Shown one piece after another: positions 1-8,195 of a stretch of DNA of 64,000 nucleotides. This DNA is from JAKOQB01 sp036824465 (GTDB lineage Bacteria; Pseudomonadota; Gammaproteobacteria; Burkholderiales; Burkholderiaceae_F), in contig DAITAC010000004.1 in the NCBI GenBank assembly GCA_036824465.1, forward strand, positions 38,868 to 102,867, in the 5' to 3' direction. Below the pieces are notes generated by a model. It worked only from the letters and a program-made list of their open reading frames with translations, ran no database searches and was not told the DNA's origin. The translations under genes were made by a program, and so were the position numbers. Positions within the stretch are counted from its first letter, which is position 1. Each line of letters starts with the position of its first letter.

Positions 1-641
1 AAGCGCTCGGCCGGTGCCTGCTCGACGACGCGGCCGCGATCGAGAAACACGATGTCGTCGGCGAGCCGCAGCGCCTGCGCCAGATTATGCGTGGTCATCA
101 CAATGCGCGCACCATCGGTGCGGATCTCGCGCACGAGCTGTTCGACGGTTTCGGTCGCAGTCGGGTCGAGGTTGGCCGTCGGCTCGTCGAGCAGCAGCAG
201 CCGCGGGCGCGCGACCCAGGCGCGTGCCAGCGCGAGGCGTTGTTTTTCACCGCCCGAGAGCAGCCGTGCCGCGTCGTCGCCGCGATGCTCAAGCCCGACG
301 CGCGCCAGCACCCGTTGCACGCGCGCCCCGCGTTCCGTGCGCGGCAATGCGAGTGGCAGCAGCGCAAGCTGAACATTCGCACGCACCGACGCGCGGATCA
401 GCGCCGGCTGGTGGAACACGATCGCCACCGCATTGCCCGGCGCAGCGCGCTCGCCCCACAGCACCGTACCGTCATCGGGCGCCTGCAGTCCGGCCAGCAC
501 GCGCAGCAGCACCGACTTGCCGGCGCCGTTCGGCCCGAGCACGACGGTGATCCCTTCGCTGCCGAGTTCGAGATCGACGCCTGCCAGCACCGTCCTGCCT
601 TTCGGTGCGAAACGAACCCGATGCAGTCGAATCGGAAACAT
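1..641 (-). CDS. tupC: Tungstate ABC transporter ATP-binding protein (partial)
   Basis: Cytoplasmic ATPase of an oxyanion importer, most likely for tungstate. The first 213 residues are visible; the C-terminus runs off the left edge. Translation shows Walker A GPNGAGKS, the ABC signature LSGGEKQRLALAR, Walker B LLLLDEPTANLD and the switch histidine in TTHN. The ATG at 641 lies 2 bases after the stop of the permease gene, so the two are translationally coupled. The position downstream of a tungsten aldehyde oxidoreductase operon supports tungstate over molybdate, but the substrate is an inference. The binding protein gene tupA is not seen in the window and could lie further left. Confidence 0.85.
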   Translation of the reverse strand, partial: MFPIRLHRVRFAPKGRTVLAGVDLELGSEGITVVLGPNGAGKSVLLRVLAGLQAPDDGTVLWGERAAPGNAVAIVFHQPALIRASVRANVQLALLPLALPRTERGARVQRVLARVGLEHRGDDAARLLSGGEKQRLALARAWVARPRLLLLDEPTANLDPTATETVEQLVREIRTDGARIVMTTHNLAQALRLADDIVFLDRGRVVEQAPAER

Positions 642-643
642 CG

Positions 644-1339
644 TCAGCCGAAGCGCCTCATCGCCCAGCCGCGCAGCACATGCGCAAGCGCGTTTAGCAG
701 CATCACCACCGTGAGCAGCACGATGCCGAGCGCAATCGCCAGCGGCAGGTCGCCCTTGCTCGTCTCCAGCGCAATGGTCGTGGTCATCACGCGTGTGAAG
801 CCGTCGATGTTGCCGCCGACGATCATCACCGCGCCCACCTCCGACATCGCGCGGCCCAGGCCGGCCAGCACCGCCACCACCAGCGAATAGCGGCAGTCGT
901 ACAGCAATGTGGCCACGCTCTGCGCTCGCGTCAGGTGCAGCGCGCTGAACTCGGTCTCGTAGTCGCGCCACGCATCCTCGACGATCTGGCGCGCCAGCGC
1001 GGCCATCAGCGGAGCCGTCAGCACGGTTTGTGCGATCACCATCGCGCTTGGCGTGAACAACAGGCCGAGCGAACCCGCCGGCCCGGACCGCGACAGCGCG
1101 AGATAGACGATGACGCCGACGATCACCGATGGCAGACCCATCATGCCGTTCAACGCCACCGTGGCGGCACCGCGACCTGGAAAGCGGGCGACCGCGACCC
1201 ATGCGCCGAACGGCAGCCCGACCAGTGCGCCAATCGCCACCGCGGTGCCGCTGACCTGCAGCGACAGCACCACGATGTCGAGCAGGCGGGACTCGAACTG
1301 CGCAAGCAGCGCAACCGCTTCCACCAGCGTGGCGCCCAT
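644..1339 (-). CDS. tupB: Tungstate ABC transporter permease
   Basis: Integral membrane permease of about 231 residues with five to six hydrophobic segments and the inner-membrane permease loop around EFSALHLTRAQ, of the TupB/ModB type. It would carry tungstate across the inner membrane with TupC. The reading frame is open back to 1534, but the upstream part translates the intergenic repeat DNA (PSGGRAG twice), so the ATG at 1339 is chosen; the protein then starts MGATLVEAV, as in the family. The next gene starts 2 bases after the stop. Within the aor region this is the metal supply for the enzyme. Confidence 0.85.
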   Translation of the reverse strand: MGATLVEAVALLAQFESRLLDIVVLSLQVSGTAVAIGALVGLPFGAWVAVARFPGRGAATVALNGMMGLPSVIVGVIVYLALSRSGPAGSLGLLFTPSAMVIAQTVLTAPLMAALARQIVEDAWRDYETEFSALHLTRAQSVATLLYDCRYSLVVAVLAGLGRAMSEVGAVMIVGGNIDGFTRVMTTTIALETSKGDLPLAIALGIVLLTVVMLLNALAHVLRGWAMRRFG

Positions 1340-1346
1340 CTCAGCG

Positions 1347-1452
1347 CCCGCCCGGCCGCCCGAAGGGCGCTGAACGCCCCCACGGGGGGCAGCGAACGAA
1401 GCGAGCGTGGGGGTCGTCCACCTTCCCGCCCGGCCGCCCGAAGGGCGCTGAA
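1347..1452. repeat. Two direct copies of a 28-bp GC-rich repeat
   Basis: The 28 bases at 1347-1374 recur exactly at 1425-1452. Each holds the short inverted pair GCCC-GAA-GGGC. The copies sit in the non-coding stretch between the small gene ending at 1585 and tupB. They look like REP/BIME-type intergenic palindromes of betaproteobacteria rather than coding sequence. Confidence 0.7.
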
Positions 1453-1575
1453 GCCTTGCAGGCCGCGGCGTTGCGAGACGCAACGCCTCCTCGTGCCGTC
1501 CATGCCGGCGCAGGCCGGCATGGAGCCGCGGCACTCGGCCCCCGCGGGGGGCAGCGAACGAAGTGAGCGTGGGGG
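1384..1575. repeat. Second repeat family, two 30-bp copies
   Basis: The 30 bases at 1384-1413 (beginning GGGGGGCAGCGAACGAAG) recur at 1546-1575 with a single C/T difference. CCCCC precedes the first copy and CCC the second, forming a G/C palindrome head. They are interleaved with the 28-bp repeats and with a short inverted repeat CATGCCGGCG/CGCCGGCATG-like at 1501-1522. This is a compound intergenic repeat cluster. Confidence 0.65.
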
Positions 1576-1584
1576 CAAGTCATG

Positions 1585-1929
1585 CTATCCGCCTCCGCGA
1601 TGCATCGCTCTGTCGAGCCGCTCGAGCAGTACCCGCTGCGCCTCGCGACTACCAGCAGTGAAGCGATAGGTCACACGCAGCGTCGGCAGTCGCAACAAGG
1701 CGATACGACGCTCGGGTCCTGAAAGGACATCGATCTCCAGCCGCACATCGCCATCGGCTACGCGATAGCTGGGTGCGGCACCATCGATGCAGCCCGCTGC
1801 CGCGTATCTCAACGCAGCGTCGAATTCGGCGACGGTGGACGTGACGTCGCGCTCGATGACCTGCGACGACGCCACGGGACTGCGCAGAGGGTCGCCTCGC
1901 TTGTTCAACCGCCCGCAATCGGCGGCCAC
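1585..1929 (-). CDS. Small protein of the aor operon, unknown function
   Basis: A soluble protein of up to 114 residues with alternating beta-like segments (DVRLEIDVLSG, LPTLRVTYRFTAG) and no cysteine cluster or membrane segment. I do not recognise a domain. It directly follows the MoaD-like gene. A GTG at 1929 gives 114 residues with a 25-base overlap. A TTG at 1908 gives 107 residues and a TTGA overlap with the MoaD stop, which is the tighter coupling and may be the true start. The position matches the last gene of aor operons described in Aromatoleum, so an accessory or assembly role is plausible but unproven. Confidence 0.6.
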   Translation of the reverse strand: MAADCGRLNKRGDPLRSPVASSQVIERDVTSTVAEFDAALRYAAAGCIDGAAPSYRVADGDVRLEIDVLSGPERRIALLRLPTLRVTYRFTAGSREAQRVLLERLDRAMHRGGG

Positions 1930-2156
1930 ATGGCGACCGTGTCGCCCTCACGCAGCGCGGTCGAGCCGCGCGCCTCCGGCGCCACGTAGACCCCGTTGAT
2001 CAGGACCAGGTGCGTGAGCTTCGGCGGCAGGTTGTAGCGATCGATCAGGGCACCGACCACGGCGCCCTCGCCCAGCTCGACCTTGATCTGGTTGTTCTGT
2101 GCACCCGGCGGCAGATAGTCCGACAGCATGGCGTACAGCTTCAGCGTGATGTTCAT
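1905..2156 (-). CDS. aorD: MoaD/ThiS-like sulfur carrier protein
   Basis: A small ubiquitin-fold protein of 83 residues that ends in Gly-Gly (PPIAGG), the adenylated and thiocarboxylated terminus of MoaD/ThiS proteins. The N-terminal MNITLKLYAMLSDYLP and the WPPIAGG tail fit MoaD-like proteins of aldehyde oxidoreductase operons. It probably donates sulfur for the dithiolene of the tungsten pterin, activated by the MoeB-like enzyme encoded at 7425-8174. It lies 38 bases after aorC and overlaps the next gene. The symbol follows the Aromatoleum operon by position. Confidence 0.8.
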   Translation of the reverse strand: MNITLKLYAMLSDYLPPGAQNNQIKVELGEGAVVGALIDRYNLPPKLTHLVLINGVYVAPEARGSTALREGDTVAMWPPIAGG

Positions 2157-2194
2157 GGCGCGATCCTACCGCCAACTCATCCACACCATCCACG

Positions 2195-3445
2195 TCAGCG
2201 CGCGAGCGACACCGGCTGGGTTCGGGCGACGTACGCATCGACGAATTGCCCGGGCGACTTCAGCAACTGTTCCTTCCAATCGCCCAATCGCGTGCGGTTC
2301 TGGATCAGGCCACGCAGTACGCCAACGTGCTGCGTCAGGCCGATCGCGGTGGCACCCACCAGCACATCGCGCTCGAACTGCAGGCTCAGGTAGCGGTACG
2401 CGCGCTCGTCGACCTGCTCGACGCCCTGGCCACCGGGCACGCCGCTCCATTGACCAAACGACGAGGAAATCAGCCCCATCGTGTCGAGCACGTTGATCGC
2501 GAGCGCTCCCTGGCTTGGCGCGGCACGACCCAGCATGCCGAGCGCCGCCACGCGCGCCTGATCGACCGCATTCGGCTGGACCGCGTTGACGAAGGGTTTG
2601 CCGGTGCCGAACTCGGCCGCCTCGGCCACATCGCCGGCACCGAAAATTTCAGGCACGGACGTACGCATCGCCTGGTCGACCTGCACGCCTTGGCCGATCT
2701 TCACGCGCGAGCCCTGCAGAAAGTCGACGTTCGGCCGCACGCCGGCCGACGCGATCACCAGGTCCGCCTCGATCGTCTGCCCGTTCGACAGCTTCGCTTG
2801 CAGCGGCGCGCCCGGAATGATGCGATCGACCTTGGCGCCTGTGATCACCCGCACGCCCTTGGCCTCGACCCAGCGGCGGATCATGTTGCCCGCCTTGGGC
2901 GTCATCATCCGCGGCACCATGCGGTCGCCCATTTCGACCACCGTCAATTGCACGCCGCGCCCGGCGAGCGATTCCATGATGATGCAGCCGATGAAACCGG
3001 CGCCGATCTGCAGCACGCGTTTGTCCTTGCCGGCCAGCTTCGCGATGGCGCGCGCGTCTTCAAGCGTCCAACACGTGTGCACACCGGGCGAATCGATGCC
3101 CGGCACGGGTGGCTTGATCGGATGCGAACCGGTGGCGATCAGCAACCGGTCATACGAGAGCGGCGCGCCCTGGTCGAGCGTGACCGTGCGCGCCTGATCG
3201 TCGAGCTTGACCGCCTTGCCGTGCACGAGCTTGATATCGAGCTTCGCGAAGTGGTCCGCGCTTTTGCGCAGATGAGTTCCGTCCTCGCCGATCCGCCCGA
3301 TCAGCAGATATGGAATCGCCATACGCGAATACGGCGGTTCGGGCTCGCAACCGACCAGGACGATTTCATCGCGCGCCGCGTGCTGGCGCAGCGTTTCGGC
3401 AGCGACGACCCCGGCAGGGCCGTTACCGAGAATGACGTGTTTCAT
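2195..3445 (-). CDS. aorC: AOR FAD subunit, NAD-linked oxidoreductase
   Basis: A flavoprotein of 416 residues of the pyridine nucleotide-disulfide oxidoreductase fold. It has an N-terminal FAD dinucleotide motif (ILGNGPAGVVAAE), a central NAD motif (QIGAGFIGCIIMESLAGRG) and a C-terminal FAD motif GAGDVAEA. No redox CxxxxC is present, as in NAD(P)H oxidoreductase-type subunits. It should pass electrons between the AorAB iron-sulfur chain and NAD. The frame is open to 3529, but the ATG at 3445 begins MKHVILGNG, and an intrinsic terminator lies just upstream (3457-3483), so the extension is rejected. The terminator suggests that aorC is expressed below aorAB. Confidence 0.9.
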   Translation of the reverse strand: MKHVILGNGPAGVVAAETLRQHAARDEIVLVGCEPEPPYSRMAIPYLLIGRIGEDGTHLRKSADHFAKLDIKLVHGKAVKLDDQARTVTLDQGAPLSYDRLLIATGSHPIKPPVPGIDSPGVHTCWTLEDARAIAKLAGKDKRVLQIGAGFIGCIIMESLAGRGVQLTVVEMGDRMVPRMMTPKAGNMIRRWVEAKGVRVITGAKVDRIIPGAPLQAKLSNGQTIEADLVIASAGVRPNVDFLQGSRVKIGQGVQVDQAMRTSVPEIFGAGDVAEAAEFGTGKPFVNAVQPNAVDQARVAALGMLGRAAPSQGALAINVLDTMGLISSSFGQWSGVPGGQGVEQVDERAYRYLSLQFERDVLVGATAIGLTQHVGVLRGLIQNRTRLGDWKEQLLKSPGQFVDAYVARTQPVSLAR

Positions 3446-3456
3446 GCGGCACCCAG

Positions 3457-3483
3457 AAAAAACGGGGCGCGGTGAGCGCCCCG
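3457..3483 (-). terminator. Intrinsic terminator between aorB and aorC
   Basis: On the minus strand an 8-bp perfect stem CGGGGCGC/GCGCCCCG with a 5-base loop TCACC is followed at once by TTTTTT. It lies after the aorB stop (3550) and 12 bases before the aorC ATG (3445), inside what otherwise reads as one operon. Read-through or an internal promoter would be needed for aorC, so partial termination is likely. Confidence 0.85.
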
Positions 3484-3549
3484 ATGAATTGAGTTGACTG
3501 CTTATGAGATCGACCCGCGCCTGATTCAATCACGCTCGGGCCGGATGAC

Positions 3550-5400
3550 TCAACGCAGGCCCAGACGCTGGAGCGTGTCTTTCTTCGGCACACCCTCGGT
3601 GTCCCAGCCGCGCAGCTCGTAGTACTCGGGCAGCATCTTGTCGATGCCGTTGACAAGCCCTTTGGCAGGACCCGTCTTTGCAGGCTCCTTCTTCAGACGC
3701 GGCGGCAGATCGTCGTCCTTCTTCGTCAGGCCGGCCTTGAGGTTGAACTGCTTCTCGAGATTCCAGATGCGTTCGCCGACGAGGTTGAGCTTGTCCATCG
3801 ACCAGTCACCCTCGCAGGCCGCGGCGACCTGCGGCTGCACGTCAGCGAGTGTCCACGCGAACGACGTGAAGATGCAGATGCCGGCAGCATCGAATACCGC
3901 GGTCGCGTCCTGGAACGCCTTGACGAGCGCAGGCTTGCCGTCGGTTGTGAGCGGGTCGGTCTTGACCGGGATGCCCATCACCTCGGATGCCACGGTGTAC
4001 GACCTCAGGTGGCAGGCGCCGCGATTGGAGGTCGCGTAGGTCAGGCCCATGCCCTGGATCGCACGCGAGTCGTAGGCCGGAAACTCCTGACCCTTGACGC
4101 TCATCGACAGCTCAGGCTTGCCGTACTTGGCGCACAGCCGCTTGGAGCCCTGCCCGATTTCCTTGCCGAAGCCCTCGCCCGCCCCCGTCATCCGCACCAG
4201 TTCGACCAGCGCCTTGGCCGAGCCGAACGGCGCCTCGCAGCCGATCTGCTCCTTCTTCAGCACGCCGAGCTCATACAGTTCCATCACCGCGCCGATGGTG
4301 GCCCCGAAGGAGATCGGGTCCATGCCTTCTTCATTGCAGATGATGTTCGCGAAGGTCAGCGCCTCGAGGTCGCCGACACCGTTGGCCGCACCAAGCGCCC
4401 AGGCCGCCTCGTATTCGAGCCCGCCGGTCGCACCCCAGTATTTTGGACTGTTGGCGACCGAAAAGTGCGTCTTGTCCATCTGCGAGATCCGCCCGCAGGC
4501 GATCGTGCAGCCAAAACAGGCGGCATTGGTGATGAGATTGGCCTTGCCGTCGGTTGGACGCTTTTCGCGCATCGCTTCGGCCGAGATCTTGCTCGCATCC
4601 TCGAACTGCACATCGCGGTGGTTGCGCGTCGGCAGTCCGCCGATCTCATTGATCACGTTCATCAGCACCTGGGTGCCGTAGGCGGGCAAGCCCTGCCCGG
4701 TCACTGCGTTGTCCGCGAGCACCTTCTTCTTCTCGCTGGTGACCTTCATGAACTCCTTGAAGTCCTTGATGCCGCCAAAGCCCTTGGTGCCGCGCAAGGC
4801 AACGGCCTTCAGGTTCTTCGAGCCCATCACGGCGCCCACACCCGATCGGCCGGCTGCGCGATGCAGATCGTTGACGATGCACGCGTACAGCACCCGGTTC
4901 TCGCCGGCGCGCCCGATCGAGCAAACGCGAATCTGCGGATCCTGGTGCGACTTCTTGATGATCTCTTCCGTGTCCCAGGTCGACTTGCCCCACAGGTGCG
5001 CGGCATCACGCAGTTCGGCCTTGTCGTCCTCGACGGACAGGTAGACGGGCTTCGGCGACTTGCCCTCGAAGATGATCATGTCCCAGCCGGCGAACTTCAT
5101 CTCGGCGCCGAAGTAGCCGCCGGAATTCGAGCAGGCGATCGCGCCGGTCAGCGGGCCCTTGGTGACGACCGCGTAGCGGCCGCCGGTCGAGGCCATCGTG
5201 CCCGTCAGCGGGCCGGTCGTCATGATCAGCTTGTTGCCGGGCGCCAGCGGATCGACCTTCGGGTCGACTTCCTCGCACAGATATTTGGTCGCGAGGCCGC
5301 GCGAACCGAGATACTCATCGGCCCACTTCATGTTCAGCGGCTCGGACTTGCAGGTGCCCGCGGTCAGGTCGACACGCAGAACTTTTCTCGTCCATCCCAT
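3550..5400 (-). CDS. aorB: Tungsten aldehyde oxidoreductase catalytic subunit
   Basis: The 616-residue catalytic subunit that oxidises aldehydes to carboxylic acids with a bis-tungstopterin cofactor. Visible signatures are the pterin-binding region around residues 61-100 (TGPLTGTMASTGGRYAV), the [4Fe-4S] ligands C295, C298 and C302 (AACFGCTIAC) and the pterin/cluster motif DAAGIC at 504-509 with the fourth cysteine C509. His464 in GACHLRS fits the active-site histidine. The ATG at 5400 has a GAGGAG site 7 bases upstream and lies 10 bases after the aorA stop; the longer open frame is aorA shadow. Family length is about 600 residues. It resembles the Aromatoleum AorB type that works with a polyferredoxin and an FAD subunit. 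Confidence 0.93.
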   Translation of the reverse strand: MGWTRKVLRVDLTAGTCKSEPLNMKWADEYLGSRGLATKYLCEEVDPKVDPLAPGNKLIMTTGPLTGTMASTGGRYAVVTKGPLTGAIACSNSGGYFGAEMKFAGWDMIIFEGKSPKPVYLSVEDDKAELRDAAHLWGKSTWDTEEIIKKSHQDPQIRVCSIGRAGENRVLYACIVNDLHRAAGRSGVGAVMGSKNLKAVALRGTKGFGGIKDFKEFMKVTSEKKKVLADNAVTGQGLPAYGTQVLMNVINEIGGLPTRNHRDVQFEDASKISAEAMREKRPTDGKANLITNAACFGCTIACGRISQMDKTHFSVANSPKYWGATGGLEYEAAWALGAANGVGDLEALTFANIICNEEGMDPISFGATIGAVMELYELGVLKKEQIGCEAPFGSAKALVELVRMTGAGEGFGKEIGQGSKRLCAKYGKPELSMSVKGQEFPAYDSRAIQGMGLTYATSNRGACHLRSYTVASEVMGIPVKTDPLTTDGKPALVKAFQDATAVFDAAGICIFTSFAWTLADVQPQVAAACEGDWSMDKLNLVGERIWNLEKQFNLKAGLTKKDDDLPPRLKKEPAKTGPAKGLVNGIDKMLPEYYELRGWDTEGVPKKDTLQRLGLR

Positions 5401-5410
5401 CGTCGTCTCC

Positions 5411-5881
5411 TCACAGCACCGCGGTGTTGGCGCGGCCGGCCCACTGCCGCATCTTGGTGAGACCTGTCCAGTCGGCATCCACATAGGTGATCGCGCCGGT
5501 CGGGCAAGCCTTGACACATTCAGGATCGCCACCGCACAGATCGCACTTCTGCACCTTTCCGGTATCAGCGACATAGTTGATCGTGCCGAACGGGCACGCA
5601 ATCGTGCAGACCTTGCAGCCGACGCAGGTGGCTTCGAGCACGATCTTGGCGCCGGTGACGGAATCGAGCTTGATCGCCTCGACCGGGCACGCCGCCAGGC
5701 ACCATGCCTCAGCGCACTGGGTGCACGTGTAGGGCACCTTGCGACCCTCGTGCTCGAAGTTGAAGACCTTGATGCGCGATTTCGCTGGATTGAACGTGCC
5801 CGTGTTCTCGTAGGAACACGCCATCTCGCACTGCAGACAGCCCGTACACTTCTGCGGGTCGAGATACAGGGACTTCATCAT
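5411..5881 (-). CDS. aorA: AOR polyferredoxin subunit, four [4Fe-4S]
   Basis: An electron-transfer subunit of 156 residues with four cysteine groups: CTGCLQCEMAC, CTQCAEAWCLAAC, CVGCKVCTIAC and CDLCGGDPECVKAC. This arrangement can hold four [4Fe-4S] clusters in the style of HycB/DmsB ferredoxins. It should connect the tungsten subunit AorB to the FAD subunit AorC. The start at 5881 (ATGATGAAG) is set by a strong GAGGAGGAGG site about 8 bases upstream; the frame upstream of it is non-conserved. It is the first gene of the minus-strand operon, with the promoter in 5882-6148. Confidence 0.92.
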   Translation of the reverse strand: MMKSLYLDPQKCTGCLQCEMACSYENTGTFNPAKSRIKVFNFEHEGRKVPYTCTQCAEAWCLAACPVEAIKLDSVTGAKIVLEATCVGCKVCTIACPFGTINYVADTGKVQKCDLCGGDPECVKACPTGAITYVDADWTGLTKMRQWAGRANTAVL

Positions 5882-6148
5882 GAACCGATCCTCCTCCTCG
5901 AATAGACGCTGTTGTTGTCCGAGAGTCGCGTGATGCTCAGCGCGCTCACGCGGCTGCGACTTTGTGCAAGTTACCCCAAAGTCTATGCTTTCGAAAGGGG
6001 CGACGCGCATGACCGGAGCAACCACGACGCCGACGCGGTAATGCGACCTCGCTCGGGCGACGTCGACATCGGTTGAATCTCAGCGCTTCCACCGCTTCCA
6101 CACTTCAAGCTTCAGCCCTGAGAACTGCGACACTGTGACCATCGCCCC
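5882..6148. promoter_or_regulatory. Divergent aorA / moeA control region
   Basis: This 267-bp region separates aorA (minus) from moeA (plus) and must carry both promoters. It contains a perfect 10-bp palindrome CTTTCGAAAG at 5988-5997. I could not assign convincing -35/-10 boxes or a ModE-type site by eye. Confidence 0.4.
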
Positions 6149-7399
6149 ATGACGACATCTGACTCCGACCTCCCCGGTGCCAAGGACTGGATGCCGATCG
6201 CGCAGGCGCGCAAGCAGATGCTTGGCGCGATGCGCCCGATCGAGGGTTTTGAGAGCGTTGCGCTGCGCGATGCGCTGAACCGCGTGCTTGATCGCGATGT
6301 CGTCGCGCCCTTCGACGTTCCTGCGCACGATAACTGCGCGATGGACGGCTATGCGCTGCGCATGGCGGACCTCAAGGCCGGTGCGGCGACGCGACTTGCG
6401 GTCGTCGGCTCTGCTTTCGCTGGCACGGCCTTCAGCGGCAGCGTCGGCGCGGGCCAGGCGGTGCGTGTGATGACCGGCGCGGTGCTGCCACGCGGTGCCG
6501 ATGTCGTCGTGCCGCAGGAGTTTGTACAGGTCAGTGACAACGACGTTGAGATTCCGTCCGGCCAGCGCGCGGGCCAGAACATCCGCCACGCCGGAGAAGA
6601 TCTGGCTCGGGGCCAGCCTGCGTTACGCGCCGGCAAGCGGGTCGGCCCGGCCGAGCTCGGACTGCTGGCGTCGCTCGGCGTCGCCGAAGTCGCGGTGCGG
6701 CGGCGGCTGCGTGTGGCGATTCTTTCGACGGGTGACGAGATTGCGTCGATCGGCCGGGCGCTGGCCCCCGGCCAGATCTACGACAGCAACCGTTACACAC
6801 TGACCGCAGCGCTGCGTCGAATGGATGCCGAACTTCTTGACCTCGGCGTCGTGCGCGACGAGCCGGACGCCCTGGAGCGTGCTTTCCGCACCGCCGCTGC
6901 ATCGGCCGACGCGGTCGTCACTTCCGGCGGCGTCTCGGTCGGCGAAGCCGATTTCGTCAAGGAGCTGATGGCGCGTCTGGGCGAAGTCCGCTTCTGGAAG
7001 ATCGCGATCAAGCCGGGCCGCCCGATGGCGTTCGGACGCATCGGCAGCGCGTGGCTGTTCGGCCTGCCCGGCAATCCAGTCGCGGTCATGGTGAACTTCT
7101 ACCAGCTTGTCGCGGACGCGCTGCAAACCCTCGCCGGAGTTGATCCATTGCCGCCGCGTCCGCGGTTCGCGGTGACCTGCGTCGCGCCGATCCGCAAAGG
7201 CAAGGGTCGTGCGGAATTCGTGCGCGGCGTGTTGTTCGACGACGGCGGCATCTGGAAAGTGCGGCCGGGCGAGCATCAGGGTTCCGGCGTGCTGCGCTCG
7301 ATGTCGGAAGCGAACTGCTTCATCGCGCTGCCGGAGGATCAGGGCAACGTCGCGGCCGGCGACCTCGTGCCCGTGCAGCCTTTCGACGGATTCCTGTAG
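6149..7399 (+). CDS. moeA: Molybdopterin molybdenum/tungsten transferase
   Basis: A 416-residue MoeA protein that inserts the metal oxyanion into adenylated molybdopterin. The family motifs are present: ALRDALNRVL near the N-terminus, HDNCAMDGYAL around residue 61, TGAVLPRGADVVVPQE, STGDEI near 191, TSGGVSVGEADFVK, KPGRPMAFGR and GLPGNPVAVMV. Because it is divergent from the tungsten AOR operon, this copy may be dedicated to tungsten, but sequence alone does not show metal choice. The start codon has no strong ribosome site, so the N-terminus is slightly uncertain. moeB follows 25 bases later. Confidence 0.93.
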   Translation: MTTSDSDLPGAKDWMPIAQARKQMLGAMRPIEGFESVALRDALNRVLDRDVVAPFDVPAHDNCAMDGYALRMADLKAGAATRLAVVGSAFAGTAFSGSVGAGQAVRVMTGAVLPRGADVVVPQEFVQVSDNDVEIPSGQRAGQNIRHAGEDLARGQPALRAGKRVGPAELGLLASLGVAEVAVRRRLRVAILSTGDEIASIGRALAPGQIYDSNRYTLTAALRRMDAELLDLGVVRDEPDALERAFRTAAASADAVVTSGGVSVGEADFVKELMARLGEVRFWKIAIKPGRPMAFGRIGSAWLFGLPGNPVAVMVNFYQLVADALQTLAGVDPLPPRPRFAVTCVAPIRKGKGRAEFVRGVLFDDGGIWKVRPGEHQGSGVLRSMSEANCFIALPEDQGNVAAGDLVPVQPFDGFL

Positions 7400-7424
7400 C
7401 AACGCGGACGTTGCCGGAGGCGCG

Positions 7425-8174
7425 ATGGACGATCGGCAGCTCACGCGCTACAGCCGCCACATCCTGCTGCCGCAGATCGACATCCAAGGCCAGCAGCGGC
7501 TGCTTGCGGGTCGTGTACTGCTGATCGGCGTCGGCGGGCTCGGCGCGCCGGCAGCGTTATATCTCGCCGCCGCCGGGATCGGCCGACTAATCATCTGCGA
7601 CGGCGACAAGGTCGATCTCACCAATCTGCAACGACAGGTGATTCACCGCGAGTCGAGCATCGGCATCAACAAGGCCGAGTCGGCGCGACGGGCAATCGCC
7701 GACATCAATTCAGACTGCCACGTCGAGGCCGTCCCGCAGCGCGTGGCGCGGGATGACCTGCTGCGGCTGGCACGCGAATGCGACGTAGTGGTCGACGCCA
7801 GCGACAACTTCGCCACGCGGCATGCCGCCAACGAGGTCTGCGTCGAACTCGGCAAACCCCTGGTCAGCGGTGCTGCGATCCGCTTTTCAGGACAGGTAGC
7901 CGTGTTCGATCGCCGCCGCGCCGGTGCGCCCTGTTACCACTGTCTGATACCGGCCAGCACGATCACGGGTGACGATGCCTGTGCGGTGATGGGCGTGTTC
8001 GCGCCGCTGACGGGTGTGATCGGCACGCTGCAGGCGGCGGAAACGATCCGCTTGCTCGCGGGATTACCCGGTGCAGTTGACGGGGAGCTTGTGCTGTTCG
8101 ACATCCTCAGCATGGACTGGCACCGCATCCCGATCGCCCGCAACCCGGCCTGTCCGGTATGCGGTCAGGGTTGA
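7425..8174 (+). CDS. moeB: MoeB/ThiF-type adenylyltransferase
   Basis: A 249-residue E1-like enzyme that adenylates the C-terminal glycine of MoaD-type carriers. It shows the nucleotide motif GVGGLGAPAALYLAAAG, DLTNLQRQVIH, the VVDASDNFATRH segment and two zinc CxxC pairs (CYHC and CPVC near the C-terminus). Length and order match HesA/MoeB/ThiF. The ATG at 7425 has GGAGG 4 bases upstream; the longer frame overlaps moeA and is rejected. The likely partner is the MoaD-like protein encoded at 1905-2156. Confidence 0.92.
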   Translation: MDDRQLTRYSRHILLPQIDIQGQQRLLAGRVLLIGVGGLGAPAALYLAAAGIGRLIICDGDKVDLTNLQRQVIHRESSIGINKAESARRAIADINSDCHVEAVPQRVARDDLLRLARECDVVVDASDNFATRHAANEVCVELGKPLVSGAAIRFSGQVAVFDRRRAGAPCYHCLIPASTITGDDACAVMGVFAPLTGVIGTLQAAETIRLLAGLPGAVDGELVLFDILSMDWHRIPIARNPACPVCGQG

Positions 8175-8195
8175 GCAGTGGCTGCTGATCTGCGG

